From Paralithodes platypus (lineage: Eukaryota > Arthropoda > Malacostraca > Decapoda > Lithodidae): a stretch of 64,000 nt of DNA. Numbering within the stretch: the first letter of the stretch is position 1; each line of letters starts with the position of its first letter. This document shows, piece by piece, positions 33,577-43,880 of this stretch. The stretch is taken from contig CM064492.1 of assembly GCA_032716605.1 (NCBI GenBank), positions 46,779,403 to 46,843,402 of the forward strand, in the 5' to 3' direction. Under the pieces are notes generated by a model. It ran no database searches. It was given only the letters and a program-made list of their open reading frames with translations, and was not told the DNA's origin. The position numbers and the translations under genes were made by a program.

Positions 33577-33798
33577 GAAATTGGGTACTCACTACGAAAA
33601 AACTTCGTAAAAAATTACAAATAAAAAGAAAATAAGAATAACTAATCATAAGCTTTCCATAACTTCGTGGATGTACTTGTGTGGATCTTTGACCAGACGC
33701 TGACTTCAGGCGTCATTCTTCTTTCACTGACATATCAAGTAAACCAAAATCCTTAATACATCAACGAATGGGAAGGGGATGGTCGGGAGGGCCCCAGT

Positions 33799-33904
33799 CG
33801 TCAATAATTACGGGGCCACTACTAAATATTAGGTTTTCTTTATCTCCTTGCAGGAATCAAACCTATAATTTATTAGTGGCCCCTCCATCATTGACGATTA
33901 TGCC
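33799..33904 (+). repeat. DIRS-B internal complementary region
   Basis: Reverse complement of the DIRS-B left end (with the gca loop) joined to the reverse complement of its right end: ...AACCTATAAT / TTATTAGTGGCCCC.... Confidence 0.9.
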
Positions 33905-34600
33905 TGATATCTAAGACTGGAGGGGGACATTCGTAATCATATCATAACTCTAGCAAAAGCAGATAATCAAACAACCACATAGTATTCTTACTTTGTAAAA
34001 AAGATATATTTGTGTGCATAAACTTTATACAGCATATAAATATACAAAAAAGGTGACAAGCAGGAGCGTGCTTCGAAGAAGCCTGCTTGGACAAAAAAGG
34101 GGTTAACTCCGAGACACTGTACACAGAGCTGGTAGTTAAGAAGGCACCCCACTTAAAGTAAGTGGTGAAAAATAAAAACATCAAAGTTAACATGTGCACA
34201 TATAAACCCCATTAACTCGTGAATATATAACTAAAATTATACCCTAAAAATAAAAGGAACTCGTGTACTGTCGCAGAAGTACTGAATTCTTGTACTTCTG
34301 CAGAGGTACTTGCATTACAATTACAAGTTGCGGCCGCAACTACTAAGATTACTTAAATTTATATTGCTTGACAGCCAAAACTATTTACAAGCATTGTCGT
34401 TCTACTATGATTGTACGTTAGCACAATTTCCTGTAATGAATACTACAGAGAAATTTTATATCACAGCACCTACACCCTGTATCACAGCTCGTAAGCTCCG
34501 CACACATACTCTGGCGGGGTCTAGGGTGTCCTATGTTACACTGACTGCCCCCCCCCCCCTCTCTTTTCTTCATCTAAACACTAAGTGACCCAGAGGCCAC
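33905..34600 (-). other. DIRS-B 3' non-coding region
   Basis: Collinear with DIRS-A 4484-4563 plus 11877-12491; includes the uninterrupted BEL target (ACATAGTATTCTTAC, from about 33976) and a C run at about 34546-34559. Confidence 0.75.
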
Positions 34601-35520
34601 CTAGACCCTCTGCCGTAAAGCTATACATGGCATGGAAGGCCTGTCTAAAGCTACTGAAAGGTATCGAGTCAAAACAGTATGATTAGAGGACCAGAGGTGC
34701 GTGGCTGCTATGTCCTCAACAGAAAAATTCTTAAGGAAACGTAAAGAGGTCGCCCATTTGCGTAAATCGTGAGCTCTACCCACAACGCCGGGATTACTTT
34801 CCTGAATGACGTTAACTAAGAGAGAAGCCAGTTCACGTTTCATTACGCGTTTACCCGTACTTGATACCCATAAAGCACCTTGTTGATTCCTAGGTGCGAC
34901 TTTCAAATATTTGGTTAGCGCTTGCACTGGACATCAATTATGGTGCACCTTTCCCCTTTTCAACGCCGGCACCGTGAACTCTGAAAACACGTGATCACTG
35001 TGTTCATTCTTGGCGATGAACCCCGGGGAAGGGGCAATATGAATACAATCATTGAGCCTACCAAACCTGATGCAATTAGGTGTGTTGCTCATCGCCGCCA
35101 GCTCAGACACCCTGTTCCCGGTAGCCAAAGCCATAAGGAATACTGCCCTTTTTAAAAGTAAGTCAAAATCTGCAGTATTTTGGTACCGCCGGGAATGAAG
35201 TAATGACAACGCTTTGTCCAGAGACCAGGTAGGCATGAGCTGACGGGGAGGTGGGCGGAGTTTAAAACATGCCCTCATGAAACCTGTCTCCTCCGCTAAT
35301 GGTATGGTTAGACCTGTGAGGTCAAAGAATGGCATCCTAATTGCTGTTAAGTGATTCTTTAACGTTACTACAGATAGACGTTTCTGCTCAAACAGATAGT
35401 TTAAATAATTAAAAACCAAAGCCACCGAAGGCACGGATTGTTCTGTTCTGAGTATCCAAGAAGTGAAAGACTGCCAATGCGAATGATACTATCTCTTAGT
35501 AGATTGTGTGATTCATGAAT
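34601..35520 (-). pseudogene. DIRS-B tyrosine recombinase (one stop, frameshifted N-terminus)
   Basis: Catalytic residues are all visible in one frame: GNRVSELAAM (Arg), AHDLRKWATSLRF (HxxR), HLWSSNHTVLTRYLSV (final Tyr in TRYL). A stop near 34934 splits it (KRGKVHHN then end; the Cys-Pro-Val motif of DIRS-A is altered). Upstream the frame passes MPSVALVFNYLNYLFEQKRLS (34934-35434), then shifts near 35490 to the frame of 35496-35933, whose C-terminal part (DFADFCIMDIQEAKWLAPYG) matches the recombinase N-terminus of DIRS-A and DIRS-C. Confidence 0.85.
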
Positions 35521-36442
35521 TTATCGGTCACGTTTCTACCATACGGAGCTAGCCATTTGGCCTCCTGAATGTCCATAATGCAAAAGTCAGCGAAGTCTCT
35601 AGGTTGCCAATCGTGTCTAAGTGGAAATACCCGACCGGGAGCGACACCGGGTTCGGGCACCACGTTTTTAATTGCTGGTACCACGCCTGCGCCGGCCACA
35701 GGGGCGCGATTAACGAGACTACGCCCCGATAATCCTGTAGTTTGTTTACTACTTGGCACATCAGAGAAGCGTCTGGCGGCGGAAACAGATAAATGGAACT
35801 CCACATGTTCCAGTCCGTCACCAGTGTGTCGGGTCCTCCCGCCGGCGTGGTTGTCCGGCGGGTTAGGTACAGCGGGAGTTTGTGAGTCTCCTCGGACCAA
35901 ATAGATCCACTTGTGGACGGTAAGGCTTCGCAATCATTAGGTCAAAAATGTTTTGCTTGAGTGCCCATTCTACTGTCATGCTCTGTCTCCGAGATAGAGC
36001 GTCTGCCCAAACGTTCGCTACGCCGGGGAGATAAGAAGCGTGAAGCTGAATGTCCAGCTTGTCGGCTAGTACAAAAATCTTTTCTGACACGTTGAGCAAC
36101 CTCCGAGATCGCGTTGACCCCTGTTTCTGAACGCAGTGAACCGCATTCAGATTGTCCATCCTGAAGGCCACTGATTTGCCCCGCAAAGAAAAGCCGTGAG
36201 CCTGAAGAAAATACAAGGGGACTAGTAACTCTTTGACATTTATGTGGGAGGATTCTGAATGGAACCAAAGCCCTTGACCCTGATGCCCTTGGTTTGACTG
36301 AAAGCCCCAACCTATCGTGCCTGACGCATCCGTGTCCACCCATATCGTCGGCGGAGGAGAGGTCCATGACATGACTGAGTGCAATGTTTCCCTCTTCGCC
36401 CAGACCGCTAGTAAGGTGTGTATTAATTTTGGGATGGGCCAT
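35496..36442 (-). other. DIRS-B overlapping recombinase-frame extension across RNase H
   Basis: Two long open stretches (35496-35933 and 35942-36442) lie over the RNase H/MT coding region in another frame and resemble by position and residues the open frame upstream of the DIRS-C recombinase (GGLQDGQS, RMG...). The RMG in 35942-36442 coincides with the candidate recombinase start of DIRS-C. Coding status uncertain. Confidence 0.5.
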
Positions 36443-37458
36443 AATGTTTCCGCCGGCAATAGTGGCAATTGTTGCCCTCCAAAATTAAACGTTTGACTTT
36501 CAACCGGCCCAACTTTACAGTTAGTTGAATCCAGTTGAGAGCCGACCAGAGATTCCCAGACTCTCTGTGTCGTAGTCAGACTGTGAAGAAACAGAAACAG
36601 TTTCTTGCGAAACTTGTTTCGATTGTCCACACTCTGACTCAGAGTGAGAGCAGCTGTGTCCCAGACCAGCCCTATCCACTGGACCACTAGTGAGGGAACA
36701 AGGTTTGACTTTACAGGTTTACCTTGAATCCTAGAGATTTTACATGATTTAATGTTATGTTGACATGATTGATGCATAACTGTTCCGTCTCCGCCACCAC
36801 CAGCCAGTCGTCTAGATACCACAAAATCCTGATCCCTTGTTGCAACAAGGGCATCAGGGCTTGCTGGACTAATTTCGTGAATATGCGAGGTGCTAGGTTT
36901 AAACCGAACGGCATCCTCTGAAAGACATGTCTGATGCTTGATTCTTAAGGCCAGAAAACGTTGAAACCGTTTGTTTACCGGGACGTGCCAATACGCGTCC
37001 GTCAGGTCTAAAGAACACATCCACCCTTCCGGCAGAAGTGTTAGTCTGATTTGATTCACTGTCAGCATCCGGAAGGACACGTTGTGAATGTGGAGGTTCA
37101 GATAAGACAGGTCTACGACCGGCCTCATCTGAACACTGTCCCTTTGGGTACCAGAAAAAAGTTTGGATGTAAAAACTGGGTAATTTTGAAGAACCGGGAT
37201 GATAACATTCTTGGCCACCATCTCTTGGATCAGTGACTCCACCTCTAATGAAACAAAATTTGCCTTTGTCGGCTGACGTAAGCGAGGTCGCCGGAGCCAC
37301 TGCCAGGTGATGCCTTTGCGTGCCACCATCCTCGCCCATGTGTTTAAAGGCCATGCGCGATGATTCGCCCGGAACGACCCAGTTAGCAGACAAGGGTTCG
37401 CCGGCTGGACTACCCTCTGATCCACCCGCCGGAAGATTGGCCCTGGGAGTGAGGGAGA
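35863..37458 (-). pseudogene. DIRS-B reverse transcriptase, RNase H and MT-like C-terminus
   Basis: The frame is open from the gag-end slip site and has no ATG there (first start-like codon GTG at 37425). RT: MRPVVDLSYLNLHIHNVSFRMLTV, SLDLTDAYWHVPV; then an indel near 36900 moves the middle to another frame (36711-36914, MPFGLNLAPRIFTKL, WYLDDWLVV), after which the first frame resumes. RNase H: IWVDTDASGTIGWG, HINVKELLVPL, MDNLNAVHC, VANVWADALSR. The end (QVDLF) is the start of the DIRS C-terminal block. Dead because of indels; catalytic residues present. Confidence 0.87.
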
Positions 37459-37460
37459 CC

Positions 37461-37470
37461 CTAGTTTTTT
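37461..37470 (-). promoter_or_regulatory. candidate -1 ribosomal frameshift site at the DIRS-B gag stop
   Basis: Coding strand: CCA AAA AAC TAG, a canonical X XXY YYZ heptamer (A AAA AAC) touching the gag stop. Slipping -1 gives CTA GGG TCT and continues in the open RT frame. Downstream CCGGC and GCCGG could pair across about 20 nt. Confidence 0.65.
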
Positions 37471-38655
37471 GGTGGTGGTGGTGGTGTAAGTTTAGACGAC
37501 TGGCCGGGTTTGGCTGGAGACGGGCCCTGGCCCGGCCTTTGATACCTCTGTCCTTTATGATTACCTGAAGACTTTCCTTGCTTGTATCTGTACTGACCTT
37601 GGGTGGAAGAGGATTTAGGCAAATGAAAGGATTTTGCCCCACCAGACTGAGCTTTAGCGACTGGTTTGGGCTTGGTAAAAGTGAAAGCAGGTTTCTTAGA
37701 CGGGGCGGGACTGTGCTTCAAGGCCTAAGCCATGTTAAACACCGTCCTCCATACCTCCGGGGACATTAAAGAGGCAGTTAGAACTGGGGACATTATTACT
37801 TGATTTGCAATCCTATCCGGGAGCTTTCGGACTAGAGACATCCTTAGATCTTGTCTTGCCCGCACCGCCTCTAACAAGGCCGTGCGTATATCTCCCATTG
37901 ACTGTATAGAAGTCTGGAGAAGCAAGCGTCTAGACAGTTCGATCGCCTTTCGGACTTCTGTGTCCGCGATAGCCTGAGTAGATCTTAGCGTTGACTTTGC
38001 TACCTGTTGCGTAACTATATACTGAGAAAATAGTCTATACGCCTTTCCCCGTAGCCTAAACTCCCGGTCTAGGTGAGCAGTGGAAGGTGTAGAAAAGGGA
38101 TCTTTAAGCTCGCATAGATTAATTTTAGGGGCAGCTAAAAAAGCAAATAGAGCAGAGGGAACTCCGCCGGCAGAGTATACCAGGAGAGAGAACCAAGAAT
38201 GGCTTTCTTGTGGAATTTGGTGTGAAGCTTTAGAAGTGAATGTAGTTGCAAAAGTTTTGCGCCTCGACTTTCCAGTCCACCCAAGGTCCCGGACCCAACT
38301 GCTCCACCTTCAAAACTGGATTCGCGGCTGAGTCTGTGAATGTCTTTAAACCTAACTCAGGTGTTAGAGCCGACAGCGCTTTGATATCATTGAACCCGTC
38401 ATGTTTTGTCCAGTCCGAAAATAGTTTTGAAGCTGACGCAGGGGGTAGGGCAGGTGTAGAAGAATATACAAAATAATCATGATGATAATAGTTGGGGATG
38501 GCCTTAATACTAACATCAAGTACATTTCCCAGCATATCTAGAGCCCTTAACTTCCTAGATTTATTCCCTTGGATTACCCACTCTCGTGGTACCGGAAGCT
38601 CCCCTGACATAGTGGACTGTGCTACCTCTGGCTTTGTTGGTACCATTGATAACTC
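37461..38655 (-). pseudogene. DIRS-B gag (N-terminus lost)
   Basis: Minus-strand pieces: 38230-38655 (AIPNYYHHDYF, KLFSDWTKHDGFNDIKALS), 37725-37925 (GDIRTALLEAVRARQDLRM) and 37461-37721, a Lys/Gln/Pro-rich tail ending in five prolines and KN. A CAG-to-TAG type stop at 37725-37727 separates the last two, which share a frame. The N-terminus is replaced by a LINE tail at 38655. Basic tail suggests RNA binding; no zinc knuckle. Confidence 0.78.
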
Positions 38656-39100
38656 CCGTCCACTCACCAACTCTCTGCAATCTCTCTCTCTCCGCCGCAA
38701 TGTTGCATCTCTCTCGCTATTCTATCGCTACTATAATAATCAGTGTTCCTCAGAGCTATCCCAGTGCATACCACCTCCTTTACGTAGGGCACGTGGTACC
38801 CGTCTTGCAACTCAATCCCACCCCTACTCTGTGCAACTCTCCAACCCAAGAGTGAAACGTTACTCTCAAACTTTCTTCTACTCAACAGCTGAGCTCTGGA
38901 ACTCTCTCCCAGAATCAGTCTTTCCCTCTTCCTATGACTTAAATTGCTTCAAACTCCGTGTGTCCAGGCATTTTGGCTCGAACGTCCCTTGATTTTGGCC
39001 CTGTCACTCTTTCAACTATGGGGGAGGCACTCGCTATAGGTAGTTATGCCTTTTGCCTCCCTCAATCACATAGAAAAAAAATAAAAAATAAAATAAATGC
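38655..39100 (+). mobile_element. LINE 3' fragment: RT C-terminus and A-rich tail
   Basis: Plus-strand frame to 38992: RRNVASLSLFYRYYNNQCSSEL, CIPPPLRRARGTR, YSQTFFYSTAELWNSLPESV, typical of the C-terminal end of jockey/CR1-group RTs, then a short 3' UTR and AAAAAAAATAAAAAATAAAATAAAT. 5'-truncated insertion in DIRS-B gag; the element differs from LINE-L and LINE-N. Confidence 0.75.
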
Positions 39101-39779
39101 CATCGGAGGTACACAAATAGTGCCTGGAATAAGCCAATACACAACTTATCCAGAACACACATGACACAGTAGTACATATTTATACAATAAATCAATAACA
39201 CTTGCACATGTAAAAAAGCTACGAGAGGCTGGCTAGGCCTAAGCAGACGGAGTATCGCTTAAACATGTCGTAATAAAAACAAAAAGCACTGAATTATATC
39301 ACAACAGGAACAGCCGCCAACACACCTCGAAGAAATAAACCCGGGAGAGGGAAGCACTGACACAGGACCTAGAAAACACTTCACTAAGGGAAGAAAAATA
39401 CGCTAGGAACGTCAGAAAACAAACAAATAAGGCAACTTCATCAGAAAGATAAAAAGAAGCCTAATAACGCGTAGTTAAAGCCAACTAAATAACTAGGCTA
39501 GCTAGCCACGAAAACGTTTCACACGTCCACCACGGGACCACGAGGGTACGCCCGAAATAGGCGTCCCAAACACATGACCCAAATACACTGAACTGCGGGC
39601 AGCCCGCCCATGACACTCCTGCTACGCATATCCTAACCTTACTCGATACATCCCAGAGTAAACAAATGAGAAAAAATTCACTAGGGACGCAGCAAATGCG
39701 GAACGAGCGGAGCGTGGGGAGACACGTCAGGGCAGGTTGAGCGCAGAGCAGAGAAGGAAGAATGACACCTGAAGTCAGC
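39101..39779 (-). other. DIRS-B leader remnant
   Basis: Matches DIRS-A 18860-19516 (GCCAATACACAACT, ACATGACACAGTAGTACAT, CTGGCTAGGCCTA). No gene. Confidence 0.7.
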
Positions 39780-40062
39780 GTCTGGTCAAAGATCCACACA
39801 AGTACATCCACGAAGTTATGGAAAGCTTATGATTAGTTATTCTTATTTTCTTTTTATTTGTTATTTTTTACGAAGTTTTTTCGTAGTGAGTACCCAATTT
39901 CATAATGACGAACCATGAGTGAGGTTGCGTGTGCTCATGATGAAGGCTCCTCAATTTTTTATGCTCTGCGCGGTAGATTCAAACTACGGTAAATGAGTGT
40001 TTGAAGAGGATGCCTTATGTAATAGGCATAATCGTCAATGATGGAGGGGCCACTAATAAATA
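39780..40062 (-). repeat. DIRS-B right inverted terminal repeat
   Basis: Inverse of 28871-29069 joined to 33575-33720; it provides the uninterrupted version of the LINE-N insertion site (TTTCATAATGACGAACCATG near 39899). Confidence 0.9.
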
Positions 40063-40800
40063 ATCTCGGATAAATGGTTTGTAATACAGCTTTATTCTAA
40101 ATAACACTCAGGTGTAAGGTACGTAATAGAATTCACACGAACAATAGATGTTGGAGCACTCAGGTAGGTTATTGGACTTATTACAATCTCCTAGCACTTA
40201 TCGCGGATTTGGATAGAGACATACTTCCAACGTTCAGGCATTATTCTTCTGATCACATTGCTTTATGGTACGTAGGGTACATGAATCACACAGGTTAGGT
40301 ATTTCGCTTTGTTAACTCTCTGGTAATATGACTCTTAATCAAGGATGAAAGTATAAGTAATGTGGTTATTGCCCAAGAATTAACGTAAAGGGATAACTGT
40401 AACTAGTTGCACTGGTCTAGGATGTTCACTTGTCTAGGTGATACTTCGGACCGAAAATATCAGTGAGGGCGAATCAGGTTAAACCTGATGGCAAGAATAA
40501 TTACGGGAGTCAGTTCGCCTAAGCTAAATTTCACTGATATATATTAATACATACTAGCATAATAATCACTTGTTTCCTAACATCAGAGAAAGTTGAGACA
40601 CAATCGAATACACTGGATGGTTGAGTTAATAGCACCGTAACACTGGTACTTTGCGAAGTAACACTGTGATAGAGTTTTCCTGGTTGTTGTTGTTGTTGTT
40701 GTTGTTCCCCAAGCTGCCTGGCCGAACAGCCTGGTTATCTTGCGTTAGTGATGTTGGGGGTTAACAGTAGCTCTGGGGGCCGTCCAAGCTGTCCGGTAGT
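40063..40800. repeat. dispersed repeat M, copy 2, right part
   Basis: Continues 28765-28870 after DIRS-B. Shares CTTCCAACGTTCAGG and CTGGTTATCTTGCG with copy 1. Carries the small retroposon at 40684-40732. Confidence 0.5.
40684..40732 (-). mobile_element. severely truncated retroposon with (AAC)n tail
   Basis: (TTG)8 plus TTCCCCAAGCTGCCTGGCCGAACAG, flanked by CCTGG on both sides (likely 5-bp target duplication). Same family as 3836-3951. Confidence 0.65.
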
Positions 40801-40940
40801 GTAGAGAAGGTTTTGCAGATGGGCTTCTTGCGGGTGGTTTTGCACCTTTTTGGCAACAAATGCTGATGGGGTAAGACAGTCGATTGTTGCCAAGGAGTTA
40901 TTCTTGCAGAATCCTCACTCAAGAGTTTCTCGCTTAATCC

Positions 40941-41693
40941 ATGGCGAGAGGAGTGAAGGGTGCGTGCGTAGCTCTCTCCCTGTGTATCATCCTCCTCAAC
41001 ATCCAGAGGGGCTGTGCCGATATAAAGGTGCAGAGGGGACCGGTAGTGTACCAGGTCAACACTAAACAAGTATTGAGGGACCTCGTCACACAGAAATCAC
41101 ACATAAGTGAACCTTCTGTCACCATTCCTGCCTGGTCTAGTTTATATATCGGGAAGACACAGCGGCTTGGCAAGTACTCTGGCACAACCTCGCTACAACA
41201 CCTATTGTGCTACACTCTAATTAGCTGCGGAGATGTAGAGACCAACCCCGGCCCTAGGTCAACACTGAAGAAACCTCACCACCAACCAAGTAAGACAGAC
41301 ACCGTCATTTCAACAGTCCCTAGCAGAAAAATTCGTTATTACAAACCGGGCCTACAGGTACCCCAGCCTCCCGTCACGCTCCAATTCAACCCACAACACA
41401 ACCCAACACGGTCGGCGACCCAGTCTCCCGTCACGCTCCAATTCAACCCACAACACAACCCAACACTATCGGTGGCTCAACATGTAACTGGAGCAGCTAG
41501 GAAGAAAGGCATCAGTCGCAACAACATCAACAATGGAGCAGCATTAGCAGCCAGGAATAAAGACAACATCATCAAACAGCAAATACAGGTGGGGCAGGGA
41601 GGGGTCACAGGGGGAGACATAGCCACAGACAGTCCCCACCCTAGCAGCACAGCTGATCACCACACCGCCAGACGTACGACGAACAATAAAAAG
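40941..41693 (+). CDS. LINE-L N-terminal ORF with signal-peptide-like start and 2A peptide
   Basis: ATG at 40941. Residues 1-26: MARGVKG then a hydrophobic run (ACVALSLCIILLN) and GCA, a signal-peptide pattern. Residues 88-105 (HLLCYTLISCGDVETNPGP region) match the 2A consensus D(V/I)ExNPG/P, at which the ribosome skips a peptide bond. After it comes a low-complexity Pro/Thr/Asn region with a duplicated segment (PVTLQFNPQHNPT twice, 57-bp DNA repeat at about 41368-41480). The frame ends artificially in the SINE; its last native codons (NKKNL) lead into the first zinc finger at 41953. 2A peptides in APE-type LINEs are known from sea urchin, amphioxus and molluscs. Confidence 0.85.
41232..41255 (+). 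other. 2A ribosome-skipping motif DVETNPGP
   Basis: Codons for D98-P105 of the ORF; preceded by the Leu-rich helix (LQHLLCYTLISCG) that all 2A peptides carry. Predicted separation between G104 and P105. Confidence 0.9.
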
Positions 41694-41952
41694 AATCTAT
41701 AATAATAATAATAATAATAATAATAGTTCTTAAAGCTAGCGCATGCTAAGCTAGCTAAGGATAGCTCAATAAGGCCGATTAGGCGTATTTCCATTGGGGT
41801 CCTGTACTACTACCCCATCCCTTTGCTCATGAGGGATGGTAACGACTCAGTGCTTGTGAAAAATCTTTAATGCGCCGAGCGTGGGCGCGAACCCGGGCCT
41901 TCTGGGTGGAAGTCCGAGACGCTAGTCACTACACCAAGCGAGCCGCTTGTAC
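41694..41952 (-). mobile_element. tRNA(Glu)-like SINE with LINE-L 3' tail
   Basis: Minus strand: head GGCTCGCTTGGTGTAGTGACTAGC (A box) ... CTTCCACCCAGAAGGCCCGG, GGTTCGCGCCC (B box), like tRNA-Glu; a short body; then a tail GGACCCCAATGGAAATACGCC...CGGCCTTATTGAGCTATCC that matches the LINE-L 3' UTR (51028-51080), ending in (ATT)n. It splits LINE-L between codons for NKKNL and the first zinc finger. Confidence 0.85.
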
Positions 41953-43546
41953 AGTGTGCGATATTAGATTCAACAAAAGGAGTCCAACATCACAAATGTA
42001 GTATTTGTAATGAAACAGTACACGATCGATGTACTTATGTTAACAGCAGAAAAGAAATGGAATGCGATAAATGCAGGGAATTAGCAATTACCCACTCCAC
42101 CAACTCTACATTACCCACAGCATTACCATTAATACCACATATATCGGCGACCCAAGTAGCACAACATGCAACAAGAACAACAATAAAAACAGGTAGCACT
42201 CGCAAATACATCAACAGGGAAGCAGCATCAACGGACAATGAAAACAACAACAACAACAACAGCAAACAACCACAGCCCGACCGCGAGTATCCCCTACCCT
42301 CTCCCGCACAAACAGCTGATCGACGCGGACCAAACCACACCTCCAGTCGCATGATAAACAGTAAGAAAAAACTATGTATAGTCTGTAATATTGGTTTCAA
42401 CAATAGGAGTTCACTTTTACAATGCAACAGTTGTAATGAAATTGTTCATAACCGATGTACTTACGTTAACAGTAGAAACGAAGTTGAATGTGTTAAATGT
42501 AGGAACTCAGCTGTGCAACATCGCGAAACCATGTTTTATTTGTGAATCACTCATAACACGACGTCAGAAGATCCAAAACTGTGTAAAGTGTAAACATGTA
42601 GCTCACATGAAGTGCATCTCTAAGAAGACCAACAGTGAAGAACGGGAATTCCTTTGCAATAAGTGTGCCTTGCATTCATTACCGAATATTAATGTAAATG
42701 ATCCAAGTATTAACAACTCAGAATCCAGCCAGGACACATTCAAAATCAAAGATGAATACAGAGTGTTCACCAACAAAGGGCTCCATCTTATCCACATTAA
42801 CGCCAGATCAATGTACCATAAATTGTCAGAAATAAACTTGTTAGCTAATAAGGCCAAAGCTTCAATAATTGCAATCACAGAAACCTGGCTGGATTCAAGT
42901 ATAAACGATGGTGAAATAAACATTCAAGGTTTCAATATGGTTAGGAATGATCGCAATAGGCATGGGGGAGGAGTATGTCTGTATGTAAAAAAACAACCTC
43001 ACACACACAACTAGGACCGACCTCCATGTAGAAAATCACGAAGCTCTGTGGATCGACCTACACCTGCCGAGGACAAGACCCATCACAATTGGGGTATGCT
43101 ATAGGCCACCAGCCGACACACAATTCTTGACCAAATTTGAACGAACTTTGTCATCGCTAGACTCTCGGAATGAATCCATCATACTAGGGGATTTTAACCT
43201 GTGTTACAAACAACGAAATGATAGGCTTGTACGAGAATATAGGCATATACTGACAATGCACAATCACAAACAACTCATCACAACCCCCACACGTATCTCT
43301 GAGAACACTGCCACAATATTAGACCACATAAACTGTAACAGAGAGGACAAAATATCCCAATCAGGGGTTATACAGACTGGGATAAGTGATCACTTCGTCA
43401 CATATTGCACACGGAAAACCACAAAAATTACCCTAGAGAATCACAAGGTTATCAAAACAAGGTCACTCAGAAACTACAATAAGGAAACATTTCTGGACAT
43501 TTTATGGAATACAGACTGGTCTCCACTGTATGTAGTGGAGACTGGT
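41953..43546 (+). pseudogene. LINE-L copy 2: two PHD-like zinc fingers and APE endonuclease (frameshifted)
   Basis: Zinc finger 1 (41953-42080, CTVC...; one extra base breaks it), Asn/Pro-rich spacer, zinc finger 2 (42370-42510: CIVCNIGF, LQCNSCNEIVHNRC, VECVKC), then CFICESL, NCVKCKHVAHMKC, FLCNKCALH. Endonuclease: LHLIHINARSM, IIAITETWLDSS, GVCYRPP, IILGDFN, GISDHFVTYC (SDH intact). Frame changes near 42530 and 43000. Ends at 43546 where a LINE-L tail is inserted. Confidence 0.85.
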
Positions 43547-43880
43547 CTCCACTAAATACGACATAAGAGATAGACAAACCAAACTGAAATGATTACTGAT
43601 TACGGATTACTGATATTTACTATAGGATGTAAGGTATCTTAAAATAACCCCCTAGAAATACTTTCTCTAAAGTATCTATTTCTTTATCCTCCCCATTTCC
43701 CCAGCTAACCTAATCCCACAAGGACCCCAATGGAAATACGCCTAAGGCCTTATTGGGCTATCCTTAGTTGGAATTATGCAAGGCTGGTACATGTCATATT
43801 TATAACATACTATGTGGTACCAACTCTGAAAATTGCTAACTGAATAAATATTATTATTATTATTATTATTATAAGTACAA
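43547..43880 (+). mobile_element. 5'-truncated LINE-L tail inserted in LINE-L
   Basis: About 300 bp matching 50866-51090 and continuing to the natural end GCTAACTGAATAAATATTATTATT. It shows the complete LINE-L 3' end. The 5' junction has a duplicated and inverted piece of target (GTCTCCACT, AGTGGAGAC, GTCTCCACT). Confidence 0.88.

Larger units (their letters stand above)
28871..40062 (-). mobile_element. DIRS-B: second copy of the DIRS-A family
   Basis: Left terminal repeat starts ATTATAGGTTTGACTCC at 28871, right one ends GGCCACTAATAAAT at 40062; ICR at 33799-33904. Minus-strand genes: recombinase 34.6-35.9 kb, RT/RNase H 35.9-37.5 kb, gag 37.5-38.65 kb. LINE-N copy 1 sits in the left repeat (29070-33574), and a LINE tail (38655-39100) sits where gag N-terminus should be. 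The BEL target site is empty here. Several frameshifts and stops, but more complete than DIRS-A in RT. Confidence 0.9.

Noticed and set aside
41870..41950. tRNA-Glu gene
   Set aside because: A and B boxes are present but the acceptor stem does not close, and it continues into a SINE body and tail.
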